This document shows, piece by piece, positions 1 to 12,135 of a stretch of 64,000 bases of DNA (position 1 is its first letter; each line of letters starts with the position of its first letter). The DNA is from Sphingomonas sp. Leaf9 (GTDB lineage: Bacteria; Pseudomonadota; Alphaproteobacteria; Sphingomonadales; Sphingomonadaceae). Below the pieces are notes generated by a model, which saw only the letters and a program-made list of their open reading frames with translations, was not told where the DNA came from and did not search any database. The position numbers and the translations under genes were made by a program. The DNA is taken from the NCBI RefSeq assembly GCF_001421355.1, contig NZ_LMKC01000004.1, forward strand, positions 124,001 through 188,000, in the 5' to 3' direction.

Positions 1-11
1 GTCGTTCGCGG

Positions 12-41
12 CTCTGGATCCCCGCCTCCGCGGGGATACGG
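12..41. repeat. REP-like GC palindrome, family A (half copy)
   Basis: A GC-rich inverted repeat (CCCCGCCTCCGCGGGG core) lies just before the first gene. It matches the right-hand arm of the two-armed palindromes near 2.7, 8.6, 11.4, 33.1 and 53.3 kb. The left arm would lie outside the window, so this is probably half of a complete copy. Confidence 0.7.
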
Positions 42-80
42 CAGACGGTCTGCGTTGCGCCCGCCCCCCGCCGCCCTACA

Positions 81-2498
81 TTGGCCGTAGTGCGCGACCT
101 CCCCGCCCCCTTGACCGACTGGTTCGCCGCACGCGGCTGGTCGCCGCGCCGCCATCAGCGCGACATGCTCGACGTCGCCCGCGCCGGCAACCACGCGCTG
201 CTGGTCGCCGCCACCGGCGCCGGCAAGACGCTGGCCGGGTTCCTGCCGACGCTGACCGACCTGATCGAGCATCCGACCGACGGCCTCCACACCCTCTATA
301 TCTCGCCGCTGAAGGCATTGGCGGTCGACGTGCAGCGCAACCTGCTGACCCCGATCGCCGAGATGGACCTTCCCATCCGCGTGGAGACCCGCACCGGCGA
401 CACCCCGTCCGACCGCAAGGCGCGCCAGCGCAGCAAACCGCCGCACATCCTGCTGACGACGCCCGAATCACTCAGCCTGCTGCTGTCCTATCCCGATGCC
501 GACCGGCTGTTCGCGACGCTCCGCACGATCATCATCGATGAGGTCCATGCCTTTGCCACCGACAAGCGCGGCGACCTGTTGTCGCTGTGCCTGACGCGCC
601 TGCAACGCTTCGCGCCGACCCTGCGCCGCGTCGCGCTGTCGGCGACGGTCGCCGATCCGGACGGCTATCGCGCATGGCTCGCGCCGTACGGTGATATCGA
701 TGCGGTGACATTGGTGCAGGGGGAGCCGGGTGCCGACCCCGATATCCGCATCCTGTTGCCGCAGGACCGCATCCCGTGGTCGGGCCATTCGGGCCGCTAT
801 GCCGCCGCGCAGGTGATGCGCGAGATCGCACGCAACCGCACCACCATCGTCTTTTGCAACACCCGCAGCCTCGCCGAGCTGATCTTTCAGGACCTGTGGC
901 TGGCCAACGACGCGCAGCTGCCGATCGGCATCCACCACGGCAGCCTCGACCGCGAGGCACGGCGCAAGGTCGAGGCGGCGATGGCCGATGGCAAGTTGCG
1001 CGCGCTGGTCGCCACCGCCAGCCTCGATCTGGGCGTCGACTGGGGCGATGTCGATTGCGTGATCCAGATGGGCGCACCCAAGGGGTCGTCGCGCCTGCTC
1101 CAGCGCATCGGCCGCGCCAATCACCGGCTGGACGAGGTGTCGAAGGCGCTGCTGGTGCCGGGCAACCGCTTCGAATTTCTGGAGGCACAGGCGGCACTCG
1201 ACGCGGTGGAGGCGGGCGAACTCGACCGCGAGGTGTTCCGCCCCGGCGCGCTCGACGTGCTGGCGCAGCATCTGATGGGCTGTGCCTGCGCCGAACCCTT
1301 TGCTGCTGCCGAGATGCTGGCGGAGGTGCAGGCTGCCCTGCCCTATTCCGCACTGGACGCCGACACGTTCGACCGCGTGCTGCACTATATCGCCGAGGGC
1401 GGCTACGCGCTGAAGGCCTATGACCGGTTCAAGCGGCTGCGGTTGGGCAGCGACGGGTTGTGGACCGTCACCAAGCCCGCGTTCATCGCGCAGCATCGCC
1501 TGAACGCCGGGATCATCGTCGACGCGCCGACGCTCGACGTCCGGTTCAAGAACGGCCGCCGGCTGGGCACGGTCGAGGAATATTTCGCCTCCACCCTGTC
1601 GCCGGGCGATACGTTTTTCTTCTCCGGCATGAGCCTGGAGGTCGAAAAGATCGAGCTGACCGATCTGGTCGTGCGCGCCAGCAGCAAGCCCGCGCGCATT
1701 CCCAAATATGGCGGCGCGCGGATGGCGCTGTCGACCAATCTCGCCGACCGGGTGCGCGGTTTCCTCGCCGATCCGTCCGAATGGTCACGCTTTCCCGACG
1801 ATGTGCGCGAATGGCTGGAAATCCAGTCGCGGCGATCGGTCCTGCCCCGCCCAGGCGAGCTGCTGGTCGAAACCTTTCCGCACGAGGGGCGCCATTACAT
1901 GGTCGCTTACAGCTTCGAAGGGTGGAACGCGCACCAATCGCTCGGCATGTTGATAACCCGGCGGATGGAGGCATTGGAGCTGAAACCCATCGGCTTCGTG
2001 TCGAACGACTATGCGCTGTCCTGCTACGGCCTCGAACCGATTACCGACCCCGCCGCGCTGTTTTCGCCCGACATTTTGGAGCATGAATTCGTCGACTGGG
2101 TACAAGGGTCGGCACTGCTCAAACGCGCGTTCCGCGAGGTCGCGGTGATCGGCGGGCTGGTCGAGCGCCAGCATCCCGGCAAGCGCAAGACAGGCAAGCA
2201 GGTCACCTTCTCCACCGACCTGATCTACGACGTGCTGCGCAAATACGAACCCGGCCACCTGCTGTTGCAGGCGGCGTGGGAGGATGCGCGGGCGCGGATG
2301 ACCGATGTCGGACGGCTGGCAAAGCTGCTGGAGACGGCGCAGGCGCGCATCCGGCATGTGACGCTCGATCGGGTCAGTCCGCTTGCCGTTCCGGTGCTGG
2401 TGCTGATCGGCCGCGAACGAGTGACGCAGGGGTCGGCCGATGATGCGCTGTTGATCGAGGCGGAAGCGCTGGCAGCGGAGGCGATGGCGCTGGATTGA
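81..2498 (+). CDS. Ligase-associated DEXH-box DNA helicase (Lhr-like)
   Basis: An 805-residue superfamily 2 helicase. Seen in the sequence: motif I AATGAGKT near residue 44, a DEVH box (IIIDEVHAFA) near residue 151, motif III ALSATV near 187, and motif VI QRIGRANHR near 342, followed by a long C-terminal region of about 400 residues. This size and layout fit the Lhr-like helicases usually encoded beside an ATP-dependent DNA ligase and a metallo-phosphoesterase in a DNA-repair cluster (family knowledge). Those partners are not in this window; any would lie upstream of base 1. The start is a TTG at 81 (a GTG at 90 is also possible), with no strong ribosome binding site. Palindromic repeats flank the gene on both sides. 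Confidence 0.88.
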   Translation: MAVVRDLPAPLTDWFAARGWSPRRHQRDMLDVARAGNHALLVAATGAGKTLAGFLPTLTDLIEHPTDGLHTLYISPLKALAVDVQRNLLTPIAEMDLPIRVETRTGDTPSDRKARQRSKPPHILLTTPESLSLLLSYPDADRLFATLRTIIIDEVHAFATDKRGDLLSLCLTRLQRFAPTLRRVALSATVADPDGYRAWLAPYGDIDAVTLVQGEPGADPDIRILLPQDRIPWSGHSGRYAAAQVMREIARNRTTIVFCNTRSLAELIFQDLWLANDAQLPIGIHHGSLDREARRKVEAAMADGKLRALVATASLDLGVDWGDVDCVIQMGAPKGSSRLLQRIGRANHRLDEVSKALLVPGNRFEFLEAQAALDAVEAGELDREVFRPGALDVLAQHLMGCACAEPFAAAEMLAEVQAALPYSALDADTFDRVLHYIAEGGYALKAYDRFKRLRLGSDGLWTVTKPAFIAQHRLNAGIIVDAPTLDVRFKNGRRLGTVEEYFASTLSPGDTFFFSGMSLEVEKIELTDLVVRASSKPARIPKYGGARMALSTNLADRVRGFLADPSEWSRFPDDVREWLEIQSRRSVLPRPGELLVETFPHEGRHYMVAYSFEGWNAHQSLGMLITRRMEALELKPIGFVSNDYALSCYGLEPITDPAALFSPDILEHEFVDWVQGSALLKRAFREVAVIGGLVERQHPGKRKTGKQVTFSTDLIYDVLRKYEPGHLLLQAAWEDARARMTDVGRLAKLLETAQARIRHVTLDRVSPLAVPVLVLIGRERVTQGSADDALLIEAEALAAEAMALD

Positions 2499-2534
2499 GG
2501 GGCTGCCTCGCCCGCCCCGTTTGCTTCGAGCGCA

Positions 2535-2630
2535 GGTTCGAGCCTGTCGAGAACCGAAGTAGAGAAGGGGGTGCCCCGAACACAGGGTTCTCGACGGACG
2601 CTTCTCGACAAGCTCGAAGCTGCTCGAACC
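2535..2630. repeat. Intergenic inverted repeat, family B (TCGAGCTTGTCGAGAA type)
   Basis: Contains GGTTCGAGCCTGTCGAGAAC near the left end and CTTCTCGACAAGCTCGAAG near the right, forming a long imperfect hairpin. The right half is nearly identical to the reverse complement of the element at 14753-14835, so this is a dispersed repeat present in both orientations. Confidence 0.75.
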
Positions 2631-2688
2631 GAACGGGATCGGGGAAGATGTACGGCGTGGGGTCGGACGACTCCCGTCCACCAAAGAC

Positions 2689-2768
2689 CGTATCCCCGCG
2701 CAGGCGGGGATCCAGAGCCAGAGGCGTTACGCTCCGTAACCCTGGATCCCCGCCTGCGCGGGGATACG
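2689..2768. repeat. REP-like double palindrome, family A
   Basis: Two facing GC palindromes (ATCCCCGCGCAGGCGGGGAT and its mirror) separated by about 40 bases. The whole element can fold on itself. It sits at the 3' end of gyrB, between convergent genes, where it could also act as a transcription barrier or mRNA end. Confidence 0.85.
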
Positions 2769-2775
2769 GCACGCC

Positions 2776-5274
<2,499 letters not shown>

Positions 5275-5494
5275 CTAAAGCAAAACCCGCAGGGGCGGCG
5301 GGTCGTTTCGATCCGCCACCATAGCCTGCATCGTCACGCCGGACCCGATCCGGGTGACGGCAAGCGCACCCAACCGTTCCGCCAGAATAATGAACGGCAG
5401 CTAACAGGCGCATTCAGTATCCGCTCAAGCGAATCGGCGCATACCCCAAATCACAGGCAGACATCCTGCCGCAAAGTTTTGAGGGAGAAGACCC

Positions 5495-5890
5495 ATGTTC
5501 AAGAAGCTGACGCTTGCCGCCGCCGCGCTTGCCACGGTCGCCACCGCCGCCGCTCCGACCGCCGCTTCGGCGCAGAGCTGGCGCGGGGACCGCTACGAGC
5601 GGGACTATCGCGACAGCCGGTATGATCGCGGGTATCGCGACGACCGGGGCTATCGTTCGTATCGCGGCGACCGCGGTTACTATCGTGATCGCTATGCCAA
5701 CACCCGTGGCGAGCGTTGCGAGAATGGCGATGGCGGCACCGTGATCGGTGCGATCGCCGGCGGCCTGCTCGGCAACACGGTGGCCGGCCGCGGTGACCGC
5801 CTGCTCGGCACCATCCTGGGCGGTGGCGTCGGTGCGGTTGCCGGCCGGGCGATCGATAAGGCCGATGCGCCGCGCTACTGCCGCCGCTAA
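5495..5890 (+). CDS. Exported glycine-zipper 2TM-domain protein
   Basis: 131 residues. A clear signal peptide (residues 1-26, Ala-rich, ending ASA before Gln) is followed by a low-complexity Arg/Tyr/Asp-rich stretch of about 45 residues with repeated GYRDDRGYR-like units. A C-terminal glycine zipper follows (GAIAGGLLGNTVAGRGDR, then GTILGGGVGAVAGRAID), as in the 17 kDa antigen/Rick_17kDa_Anti family. Two cysteines remain, at CENGD and at the tail CRR. Such proteins sit in the envelope, but their roles are mostly undefined. The ribosome binding site GAGGGAGAAG precedes the ATG, and a terminator follows at 5936. Confidence 0.85.
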   Translation: MFKKLTLAAAALATVATAAAPTAASAQSWRGDRYERDYRDSRYDRGYRDDRGYRSYRGDRGYYRDRYANTRGERCENGDGGTVIGAIAGGLLGNTVAGRGDRLLGTILGGGVGAVAGRAIDKADAPRYCRR

Positions 5891-5935
5891 CCGGTTTCCG
5901 GCACCTCCGGTGGCGTAACGGGGTGTCGGACATGG

Positions 5936-5974
5936 GGTCGGTCCTTTCCGTAAAGGGGAGGGCCGGCCCTTTTT
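5936..5974 (+). terminator. Rho-independent terminator of the glycine-zipper gene
   Basis: A 9-bp stem, GGTCGGTCC with GGGCCGGCC (two G-U pairs), is followed by C and TTTTT. It lies 46 bases after the stop codon. It also argues that the next gene does not begin at the upstream ATG at 5923. Confidence 0.75.
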
Positions 5975-6063
5975 GCATGGCCGCCCGGCGCGCGCCGCTT
6001 TTCGCCACGTTTCGGTCGGAAACTGCCCCTAGTCCCGGTGGCTTAACGACGACGGAGCGGCGG

Positions 6064-8571
6064 ATGAGGACGGCAGTGGGGCGAACGCTGGCCGGAGCCG
6101 CGATCTTGTCGATGCCGTTGCCCGCCGCCGCGCAGGAGGATGCCGAACCCCGCGACGACGAGATCGTCGTGACCGGCAAGCGCCCGCCCGGCTCGGCGAT
6201 CGGCGACGCCGCCCCGGTCGCGGTGCTCGACGCCGCGGCGCTCCGCGCGCTGGGCGCGACCAGCATGGAGCAGCTCGCCAGCCTCCTGAAACCGCTGACC
6301 AGTTCGGCCAGCGGCGGCGATCCCGTGTTTCTGCTGAACGGTCGCCGCGTGTCGGGCTACCGCGAAATCTGGACGCTCCCGCCCGAGGCGCTGGAGCGCA
6401 CCGAGGTCCTGTCGGAACAGGACGCCGCCCGATTCGGCTTTGCGCCCACCGTGCGCGTCGTCAATTTCGTGCTGAAACAACGCTTCCGCGCGCTGGTGTT
6501 CGATCAGGGCGCGGGCACCACCACCGACGGCGGCGGCGGCACCGAACGGCTGGAACTGGGATCGACCCGCATCGCCGGCGACCGCCGCACGCTCCTGACC
6601 ATCAACTTTGACCGGCAGAATCCGCTGCGCGCATCGCAGCGCCCCTATCTGCCCGACAGCGACAGCCCGTTCGACCGGATCGGCAACCTGCGCGCGCCGG
6701 GCGGGGGCAGCATCGATTCCGCGCTCGACCTGCTGGCCGGGCGGGCGGTGACAGCCACCGCCGTACCGATCGATCCGGCGTCGCGCGGCACGCTGGCCGC
6801 CTATGCCGCCGGCACCCCCCGCGCGACCGATCTTGCGCCCTTCTTTTCGATGCGCAGCCGCAGCGCGCTGAAGGTCGATGCCACCCATGCCCTGCCGATC
6901 GGCAGGACGCTGACCGCCGCGATCAACCTGACGATGGAGGCCGATCGCGGCCGCGCGCTGGCCGGGTTGCAGGGGGCGACGCTGACCCTGCCCGCCGCGA
7001 CCGCGCTGCCCTTTGCCGGCCCGGTGCTGCTCGACCGCTATCTGGACGAAGGGCCGGTGCTGACCCAGCGCAACGACAACCTGACGCTCCATGCCGCATC
7101 GACCGTGCAGGGCGGCATCGGCCGCTGGCTGTGGAACGTCACCGGCAGTTACGATCGGGTGCGTGCGCGGGCGGCGGTCGATCGCGGGGTCGCGGCCGAT
7201 GCACTGCAGGCGGCGGTCGATGCCGGCGCGAATCCGTTTGACCTGTCCCCGGTGATCGCCGCCCAGCCGCGGATCGTCACCCGCAGCCGCACCGTCACCG
7301 GCACCCTGACCGCAAAGGCGACCGCGAACGGCCCGGTCCTGCAACTGCCCGCCGGCCCGGCCCAGCTGACGCTGAACGCCGATCTGGCCCGCTCGGGCAG
7401 CAGCGGGCGATTGGCCGACGATGCCGGCGCGGCCAGCACGCTGACCCGCACCGTAACCGGTGGCAGCGCCAGCCTCGACCTGCCGATCGCCTCGGTCGAT
7501 CGCAAGGTCCTGTCGGCGATCGGATCGCTGTCGGCCAATTTCCTGTTCGGGCTGACCGACGTGTCCGATTATGGCAGCCTGGCCAGCAGCAACATCGCGC
7601 TCACCTGGACGCCGTGGCGACCGGTGCAGATCACCGCGTCGATCAACACCGCGCGCACCCCGCCGGCGATCGCCACGCTGACCTTTCCGGTCGTCACCGT
7701 GCCCAACACGCCGTTCTTCGACTTCGTGACCGGGGCCAGCGCGCCGATCGCGGTCACCGGCGGTGGCAATACCGACCTTCGGCCCGAGGAGCGGCAGATC
7801 CGCACGCTCGGCATCGGCTGGCGCCCGATCAAGGACAAGCAGCTGAATCTCGGCCTCAGCTATATCGACACGCGCATCACCGATCAGGTCGCCAATCCGG
7901 GCAGCGCGACGGCGGCGTTGCAGGCCGCGTTCCCCGAACGCTTCGTCCGCGACGATGCCGGCCGGTTGCTCCGCGCCGATATCCGCCCGGTGAACCTGTT
8001 CCGCGAGGTCGAACGCAAGCTGAAGGCGGAAATCGGCCTGTTCACCCCCATCGGCCCCACCCCGCCGCCGCCGGCCAAGGACGCCCCCCCGCCACCCGAC
8101 CGGCCGCAGCTGTGGAGCTTCCTCACCGTGACCGCGCGGCTCGACGACCGGCTGACGCTGCGCCGGGGGCAGGACGAACTCGACCTGCTCGATGGCGAGA
8201 CGCTGGACGGCACCGGCGGGCGGCCGCGCTATGACGTGATGGGCAATGTCGGCGGATCGGTCGGCGCGTTCCGGGCGGGCGTCTATGGCAACTGGCGCCC
8301 CGCCACCCGCATCCGCAGCACGCTCGCCGCTTCCGACCTGCGCTTTTCGGGGCTGACGTTCCTGGGGCTCTATTCGCAGATACAGGCCGACAAACTTGCG
8401 CCGAACGCCCCATGGGCGAAGCGGATGGTGCTCCAGTTCGAGGCACAGAACCTGCTCAACGACCGCGTCGACGTCCGCGATCGTACCGGCGCGATCCCGT
8501 ATCGCTTTCAGCCGTCGTTCCTCGACCCTTACGGCCGGATCGTGCGGCTGTCGGTCAGGAAGCTGTTTTAG
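6064..8571 (+). CDS. TonB-dependent receptor-like outer membrane protein
   Basis: About 835 residues from the ATG at 6064. An earlier in-frame start at 5923 would lie across a terminator. A signal peptide (MRTAVGRTLAGAAILSM...AAAQ) is followed by the TonB-box-like DEIVVTGKRP. Next come a compact plug domain (FLLNGRRVSGYREIWTLP, PPEALERTEVL) and a long beta-barrel region ending in alternating hydrophobic strands and a terminal Phe (VRLSVRKLF), typical of outer membrane barrels. A proline-rich insert (TPPPPAKDAPPPPDRP, about residue 665) is probably an extracellular or periplasmic loop. The substrate is unknown. The gene is monocistronic, with a family A repeat downstream. Confidence 0.82.
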   Translation: MRTAVGRTLAGAAILSMPLPAAAQEDAEPRDDEIVVTGKRPPGSAIGDAAPVAVLDAAALRALGATSMEQLASLLKPLTSSASGGDPVFLLNGRRVSGYREIWTLPPEALERTEVLSEQDAARFGFAPTVRVVNFVLKQRFRALVFDQGAGTTTDGGGGTERLELGSTRIAGDRRTLLTINFDRQNPLRASQRPYLPDSDSPFDRIGNLRAPGGGSIDSALDLLAGRAVTATAVPIDPASRGTLAAYAAGTPRATDLAPFFSMRSRSALKVDATHALPIGRTLTAAINLTMEADRGRALAGLQGATLTLPAATALPFAGPVLLDRYLDEGPVLTQRNDNLTLHAASTVQGGIGRWLWNVTGSYDRVRARAAVDRGVAADALQAAVDAGANPFDLSPVIAAQPRIVTRSRTVTGTLTAKATANGPVLQLPAGPAQLTLNADLARSGSSGRLADDAGAASTLTRTVTGGSASLDLPIASVDRKVLSAIGSLSANFLFGLTDVSDYGSLASSNIALTWTPWRPVQITASINTARTPPAIATLTFPVVTVPNTPFFDFVTGASAPIAVTGGGNTDLRPEERQIRTLGIGWRPIKDKQLNLGLSYIDTRITDQVANPGSATAALQAAFPERFVRDDAGRLLRADIRPVNLFREVERKLKAEIGLFTPIGPTPPPPAKDAPPPPDRPQLWSFLTVTARLDDRLTLRRGQDELDLLDGETLDGTGGRPRYDVMGNVGGSVGAFRAGVYGNWRPATRIRSTLAASDLRFSGLTFLGLYSQIQADKLAPNAPWAKRMVLQFEAQNLLNDRVDVRDRTGAIPYRFQPSFLDPYGRIVRLSVRKLF

Positions 8572-8592
8572 GGCACTCCACCAACACGAAGC

Positions 8593-8677
8593 CGTACCCC
8601 CGCGCAGGCGGGGGTCCAGAGCCACAAGCGAAACGGCGGCGTTTGGAACCCTGGACCCCCGCCTGCGCGGGGGTACG
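8593..8677. repeat. REP-like double palindrome, family A
   Basis: CCCCCGCGCAGGCGGGGG and CCCCCGCCTGCGCGGGGG face each other across about 45 bases. It lies between the convergent TonB receptor and era genes. Confidence 0.85.
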
Positions 8678-8689
8678 GACCCGCGTGGT

Positions 8690-9592
8690 TTACTCCACCC
8701 AGTCCAGCCCGATATCCCGGTACAGCATCCGGTCCTCTTCCCAGTTCGGCTTGACCTTCACATGCAGGTACAGGTGGACGCGCACGCCCAGCAATTCCTG
8801 CAATTCCTTGCGGGCGGTCGCGCCGATTTCCTTGATCTTCTGCCCGCCCTTGCCCAGCACGATCGCGCGCTGCGTATCGCGCGCGACATAGATCTGCTGG
8901 TGGATTTCGACCGACCCGTCCTCGCGCTCCAGATAGCGTTCGGTGTCGACCGCGCTGGCATAGGGCAGTTCCTCGTGCAGCTGGTGGTACAGCTGCTCGC
9001 GGGTCACTTCGGCCGCCAGCATCCGGTCGGTGGCGTCGCTCACCTGATCCTCGGGGAAATGCCACGGCCCCTCGGGCATCCGCTTGGCCAGCGCCGCCTT
9101 CATCTCCGCCAGCCCGTCACCGGTCGTGGCGCTGACGAAGAACGTCTCCTCGAACGCCGCCATTTCGTGCAGCCGCGCGGCATGGTCCAGCAGGCGCGGC
9201 TTGTCGGCGATGTCGACCTTGTTCAGGATCAGCAGCTTGGGTTCCTTGCGCTGCGCCAGCGGCTCGACGATCGCGCGGACCTTCGGCCCGATGCCGCCCC
9301 GGCCATCGACCACCACCGCGATCGCGTCGGCGCCCGCCGTACCTTCCCACGCCGCCGACACCATCGCCCGGTCCAGCCGGCGCTTCGGTTCGAAAATACC
9401 CGGCGTATCGACCAACAGCAGCTGGGTATCGCCCTCGATCGCGATGCCCATCAACCGGGTGCGCGTCGTCTGCGCCTTGGGGCTGGTGATCGCGACCTTC
9501 TGTCCGACCAGCGCATTGACCAGCGTCGACTTGCCCGCATTCGGGGCGCCAAGAACCGCGACAAGGCCGCACGACTGGGGAGATGATGTCAA
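8690..9592 (-). CDS. era: GTPase Era, ribosome assembly factor
   Basis: 300 residues; binds 16S rRNA and assists 30S subunit maturation. The G motifs are visible: G1 GAPNAGKST near residue 15, G3 DTPGIF, G4 NKVD and G5 SATTGD. A C-terminal KH domain with GKGGQKIKEIGATARKEL near residue 230 binds RNA. No in-frame ATG precedes the G1 motif, so the start is taken as TTG at 9592, with AGGCAGG about 10 bases upstream. The usual neighbour rnc is absent. The gene diverges from the GH51 gene. Confidence 0.95.
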   Translation of the reverse strand: MTSSPQSCGLVAVLGAPNAGKSTLVNALVGQKVAITSPKAQTTRTRLMGIAIEGDTQLLLVDTPGIFEPKRRLDRAMVSAAWEGTAGADAIAVVVDGRGGIGPKVRAIVEPLAQRKEPKLLILNKVDIADKPRLLDHAARLHEMAAFEETFFVSATTGDGLAEMKAALAKRMPEGPWHFPEDQVSDATDRMLAAEVTREQLYHQLHEELPYASAVDTERYLEREDGSVEIHQQIYVARDTQRAIVLGKGGQKIKEIGATARKELQELLGVRVHLYLHVKVKPNWEEDRMLYRDIGLDWVE

Positions 9593-9744
9593 AAGAACAA
9601 TACCTGCCTGAAGATGGGAATGACTGGCGTCCCTCTTACCCGCCCCGCCGCCTGCTGCAAAGCGTCCCGATCCGCGCTTGATCGCCCGCCGCGGTATCGC
9701 TACGCATTAGTCCGACAATAATCATAAAGGGGGGAACCTGTCCC

Positions 9745-11352
9745 ATGCTGAACGGCCACACATCCACGCGCCACACGCTGCGCCAGCGCGCACGCGCCCT
9801 GGTGCTCGGCACCGCATCGCTGCTGATCGCCGCGACTGCGACTGCCCAGAGCGCACCGACGCCGCAACCGGGCGAGCCGGCCCAGATCACGATTCGCGGC
9901 GACCAGGCCGGCCCGACCTACGACCGGCGCATCTTCACCCAGTTCGCCGAGCATCTGGGCAACGGCATCTATGGCGGCCTGTGGGTCGGCAACGACCGCA
10001 AGATTCCCAACACCCGCGGCTTTCGCAACGACGTCGTCGCCGCGCTGAAGCGCCTGGGCGTGCCCGTCATCCGCTGGCCCGGCGGCTGCTTCGCCGACGA
10101 ATATCACTGGCGCGAAGGCATCGGGCCGAAGGCAAAGCGCCCGGTCAAGATCAACACCAACTGGGGCGGCGTGACCGAGGATAACGCGGTCGGCACCCAT
10201 GAATTCATGGACCTGACCGAACAGGTCGGCGCCGAAGCCTATATCTCGGGCAATGTCGGCAACGGCTCCCCCCGCGAAATGGCCGAATGGGTCGAATACA
10301 TGACCCAGCAGGCGGGGACGCTCGCCGACGAACGCGCGAAGAACGGCCGCAAGGCCCCGTGGAAGGTCCCCTATTTCGGCATCGGCAACGAGCTGTGGGG
10401 CTGCGGTGGCAACATGCGCCCCGAATATGCGGCGGACGAGACGAAGCGCTTCGCGACCTTCATCAAGTCGCCCGAGGGCAGCCGCGTGCTGAAGATCGCA
10501 TCGGGTGCCAATTCGGAAGACTATAACTGGACCGACGTGATGATGCGCGACGCGATCAACCAGATCGATGCCGTGTCGCTCCATTACTACACCGTCCCCG
10601 GCGGCGGCTGGCCGCCCAAGGCGTCGCCGACCGACTTCGACGAATCCGCCTGGGCCGAAACGCTCGGCCGTACGTGGAAGATGGAGGAACTCATCACCCG
10701 ACATTCGGCAATGATGGACAAATATGACCCGCAAAAGCGCGTGTGGCTGGCCGTCGACGAATGGGGCACGTGGTATGCGCAGGACCCCGGCACGCATCCG
10801 GGCTTCCTGCGGCAGCAGAACACGATGCGCGACGCGCTGGTCGCCGCGATCAACCTCAACATCTTTGCCAAGCACGCCGACCGGGTAAAGATGACCGCCA
10901 TCGCCCAGATGGTGAACGTGCTGCAGGCGATGATCCTGACCGACGGGCCGAAGATGGTCCTGACGCCGACCTATCACGTGTTCGAGATGTACAAGCCGTA
11001 CATGGACGGCACCGTCCTGCCGATCACCATCGCCAGCCCGTGGTATTCGCGGAACCAGTGGGCGATCCCGGCGGTGTCGGCCTCGGCCGTGCGTGGCAAG
11101 GACGGCGTAGTGCATATCGCGCTGTCGAACGCCGATCCGAACCGCCCGGCGCCGATCACCGCCGCGCTGACCGGCATCGCGGGCGCAACCATCACCGGCC
11201 GCGTGCTGACCGCCCCGACGATGACCGCGCACAATACCTTCGACAATCCGAACGCGGTGGTGCCGGCGACCTTTACCGGCGCGCAACTGGCAAACGGCAC
11301 GCTGTCGGTGACGCTGCCGGCCAAGTCGGTGGTGATGCTCGACATCAAGTAA
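9745..11352 (+). CDS. Secreted GH51 alpha-L-arabinofuranosidase
   Basis: 535 residues with an N-terminal signal sequence (about residues 1-35, ending TATAQ). The GH51 catalytic barrel shows the proton donor in FGIGNELWGCGG (Glu216) and the nucleophile in LAVDEWGTWY (Glu339). RWPGGCFADEYHW around residues 110-122 is also typical. A C-terminal beta domain follows from about residue 440. The family removes terminal arabinofuranosyl groups from arabinoxylan or arabinan. Export suggests action on plant polysaccharide outside or in the periplasm. The gene stands alone; a purine-rich AAAGGGGGG lies upstream of the ATG. Confidence 0.92.
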   Translation: MLNGHTSTRHTLRQRARALVLGTASLLIAATATAQSAPTPQPGEPAQITIRGDQAGPTYDRRIFTQFAEHLGNGIYGGLWVGNDRKIPNTRGFRNDVVAALKRLGVPVIRWPGGCFADEYHWREGIGPKAKRPVKINTNWGGVTEDNAVGTHEFMDLTEQVGAEAYISGNVGNGSPREMAEWVEYMTQQAGTLADERAKNGRKAPWKVPYFGIGNELWGCGGNMRPEYAADETKRFATFIKSPEGSRVLKIASGANSEDYNWTDVMMRDAINQIDAVSLHYYTVPGGGWPPKASPTDFDESAWAETLGRTWKMEELITRHSAMMDKYDPQKRVWLAVDEWGTWYAQDPGTHPGFLRQQNTMRDALVAAINLNIFAKHADRVKMTAIAQMVNVLQAMILTDGPKMVLTPTYHVFEMYKPYMDGTVLPITIASPWYSRNQWAIPAVSASAVRGKDGVVHIALSNADPNRPAPITAALTGIAGATITGRVLTAPTMTAHNTFDNPNAVVPATFTGAQLANGTLSVTLPAKSVVMLDIK

Positions 11353-11417
11353 GGCCTGCGGGGGCGGCGTACGCGTCGCCCCCTTTCCTCCTTCCGTTCG
11401 CTTCGAAGCAGATGCCG

Positions 11418-11500
11418 CGTACCCCCGCGCAGGCGGGGGTACGCGGCATACGCGGCCCGCATCGCATCAAACCCTGGCCCCCCGCCTGCGCGGGGGTTGG
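11418..11500. repeat. REP-like double palindrome, family A
   Basis: CCCCCGCGCAGGCGGGGG and CCCCCCGCCTGCGCGGGGG arms about 45 bases apart, in the 231-base gap between the GH51 and endolysin genes. The rest of that gap holds no recognisable gene. Confidence 0.85.
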
Positions 11501-11583
11501 ATCGCACGGCCTGACGGCCGCGCGATCCAACTTTCCTACAACAAGCCGTTCTGGTTACGTTCTACCTCCAACAGGAGGACGAA

Positions 11584-12135
11584 ATGGACGCAACCACCCT
11601 GATCAACGACGTGATCGACCGCGAAGGCGGCTATGTCGACCATCCCGCAGACCGCGGCGGCCCGACCCGCTACGGCATCACGCAAGCCGTCGCCCGCGCC
11701 GAGGGGTACACCGGCCCCATCCGCGACCTGCCCCGCCCGCTCGCCGCGCGCATCTATCGCGCCTGCTATTGGCACGCGCCGAACTTCGCAGGCGTCGCCA
11801 CCCGCGCGCCGCGCCTCGCCGCCGAACTGTTCGACACCGGCGTCAACATGGGTCCGGCGGTCGCCGCGACCTTTCTCCAGCGGGTGCTGAACGCGCTCAA
11901 CCGCGAACAACGCGACTGGCCCGATCTGGCGGTCGACGCCACCATCGGCGCGCGAACGCTGCACGCGCTCGACACCCTGCTCGCCACGCGCGGCGCATCG
12001 GCCGAGGCGGTATTGGTCAAGGCGATCAACGCCTTGCAGGGCGAACGCTATCTCCACCTCGCCGAGACGCGCCCGGCCAACGAAGCCTTTCTCTACGGCT
12101 GGCTCGCGACACGCGTCGATGCGCCACGAGTGTGA
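11584..12135 (+). CDS. GH108 endolysin / N-acetylmuramidase-like protein
   Basis: 183 residues without a signal peptide. The N-terminal GH108 motif DREGGYVDHPADRGGPTRYG carries the catalytic Glu at residue 14. A C-terminal segment (about residues 105-175) resembles the peptidoglycan-binding domain that accompanies GH108 in phage endolysins and secretion activator proteins. A strong ribosome binding site, AGGAGG, precedes the ATG. The stop codon lies inside a 33-bp leader element for the following holin gene. Lack of a secretion signal beside a holin fits a canonical phage lysis pair, but no other phage genes are present. Confidence 0.85.
   Translation: MDATTLINDVIDREGGYVDHPADRGGPTRYGITQAVARAEGYTGPIRDLPRPLAARIYRACYWHAPNFAGVATRAPRLAAELFDTGVNMGPAVAATFLQRVLNALNREQRDWPDLAVDATIGARTLHALDTLLATRGASAEAVLVKAINALQGERYLHLAETRPANEAFLYGWLATRVDAPRV

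Noticed and set aside
5923..6063. An N-terminal extension of the TonB receptor from the ATG at 5923
   Set aside because: It would start inside the upstream terminator hairpin and would bury the signal peptide; the ATG at 6064 gives a normal signal sequence.
6043..8625. An 860-codon minus-strand frame opposite the TonB receptor
   Set aside because: Composition is typical of antisense in GC-rich DNA; the plus strand has signal peptide, TonB box and barrel signature.
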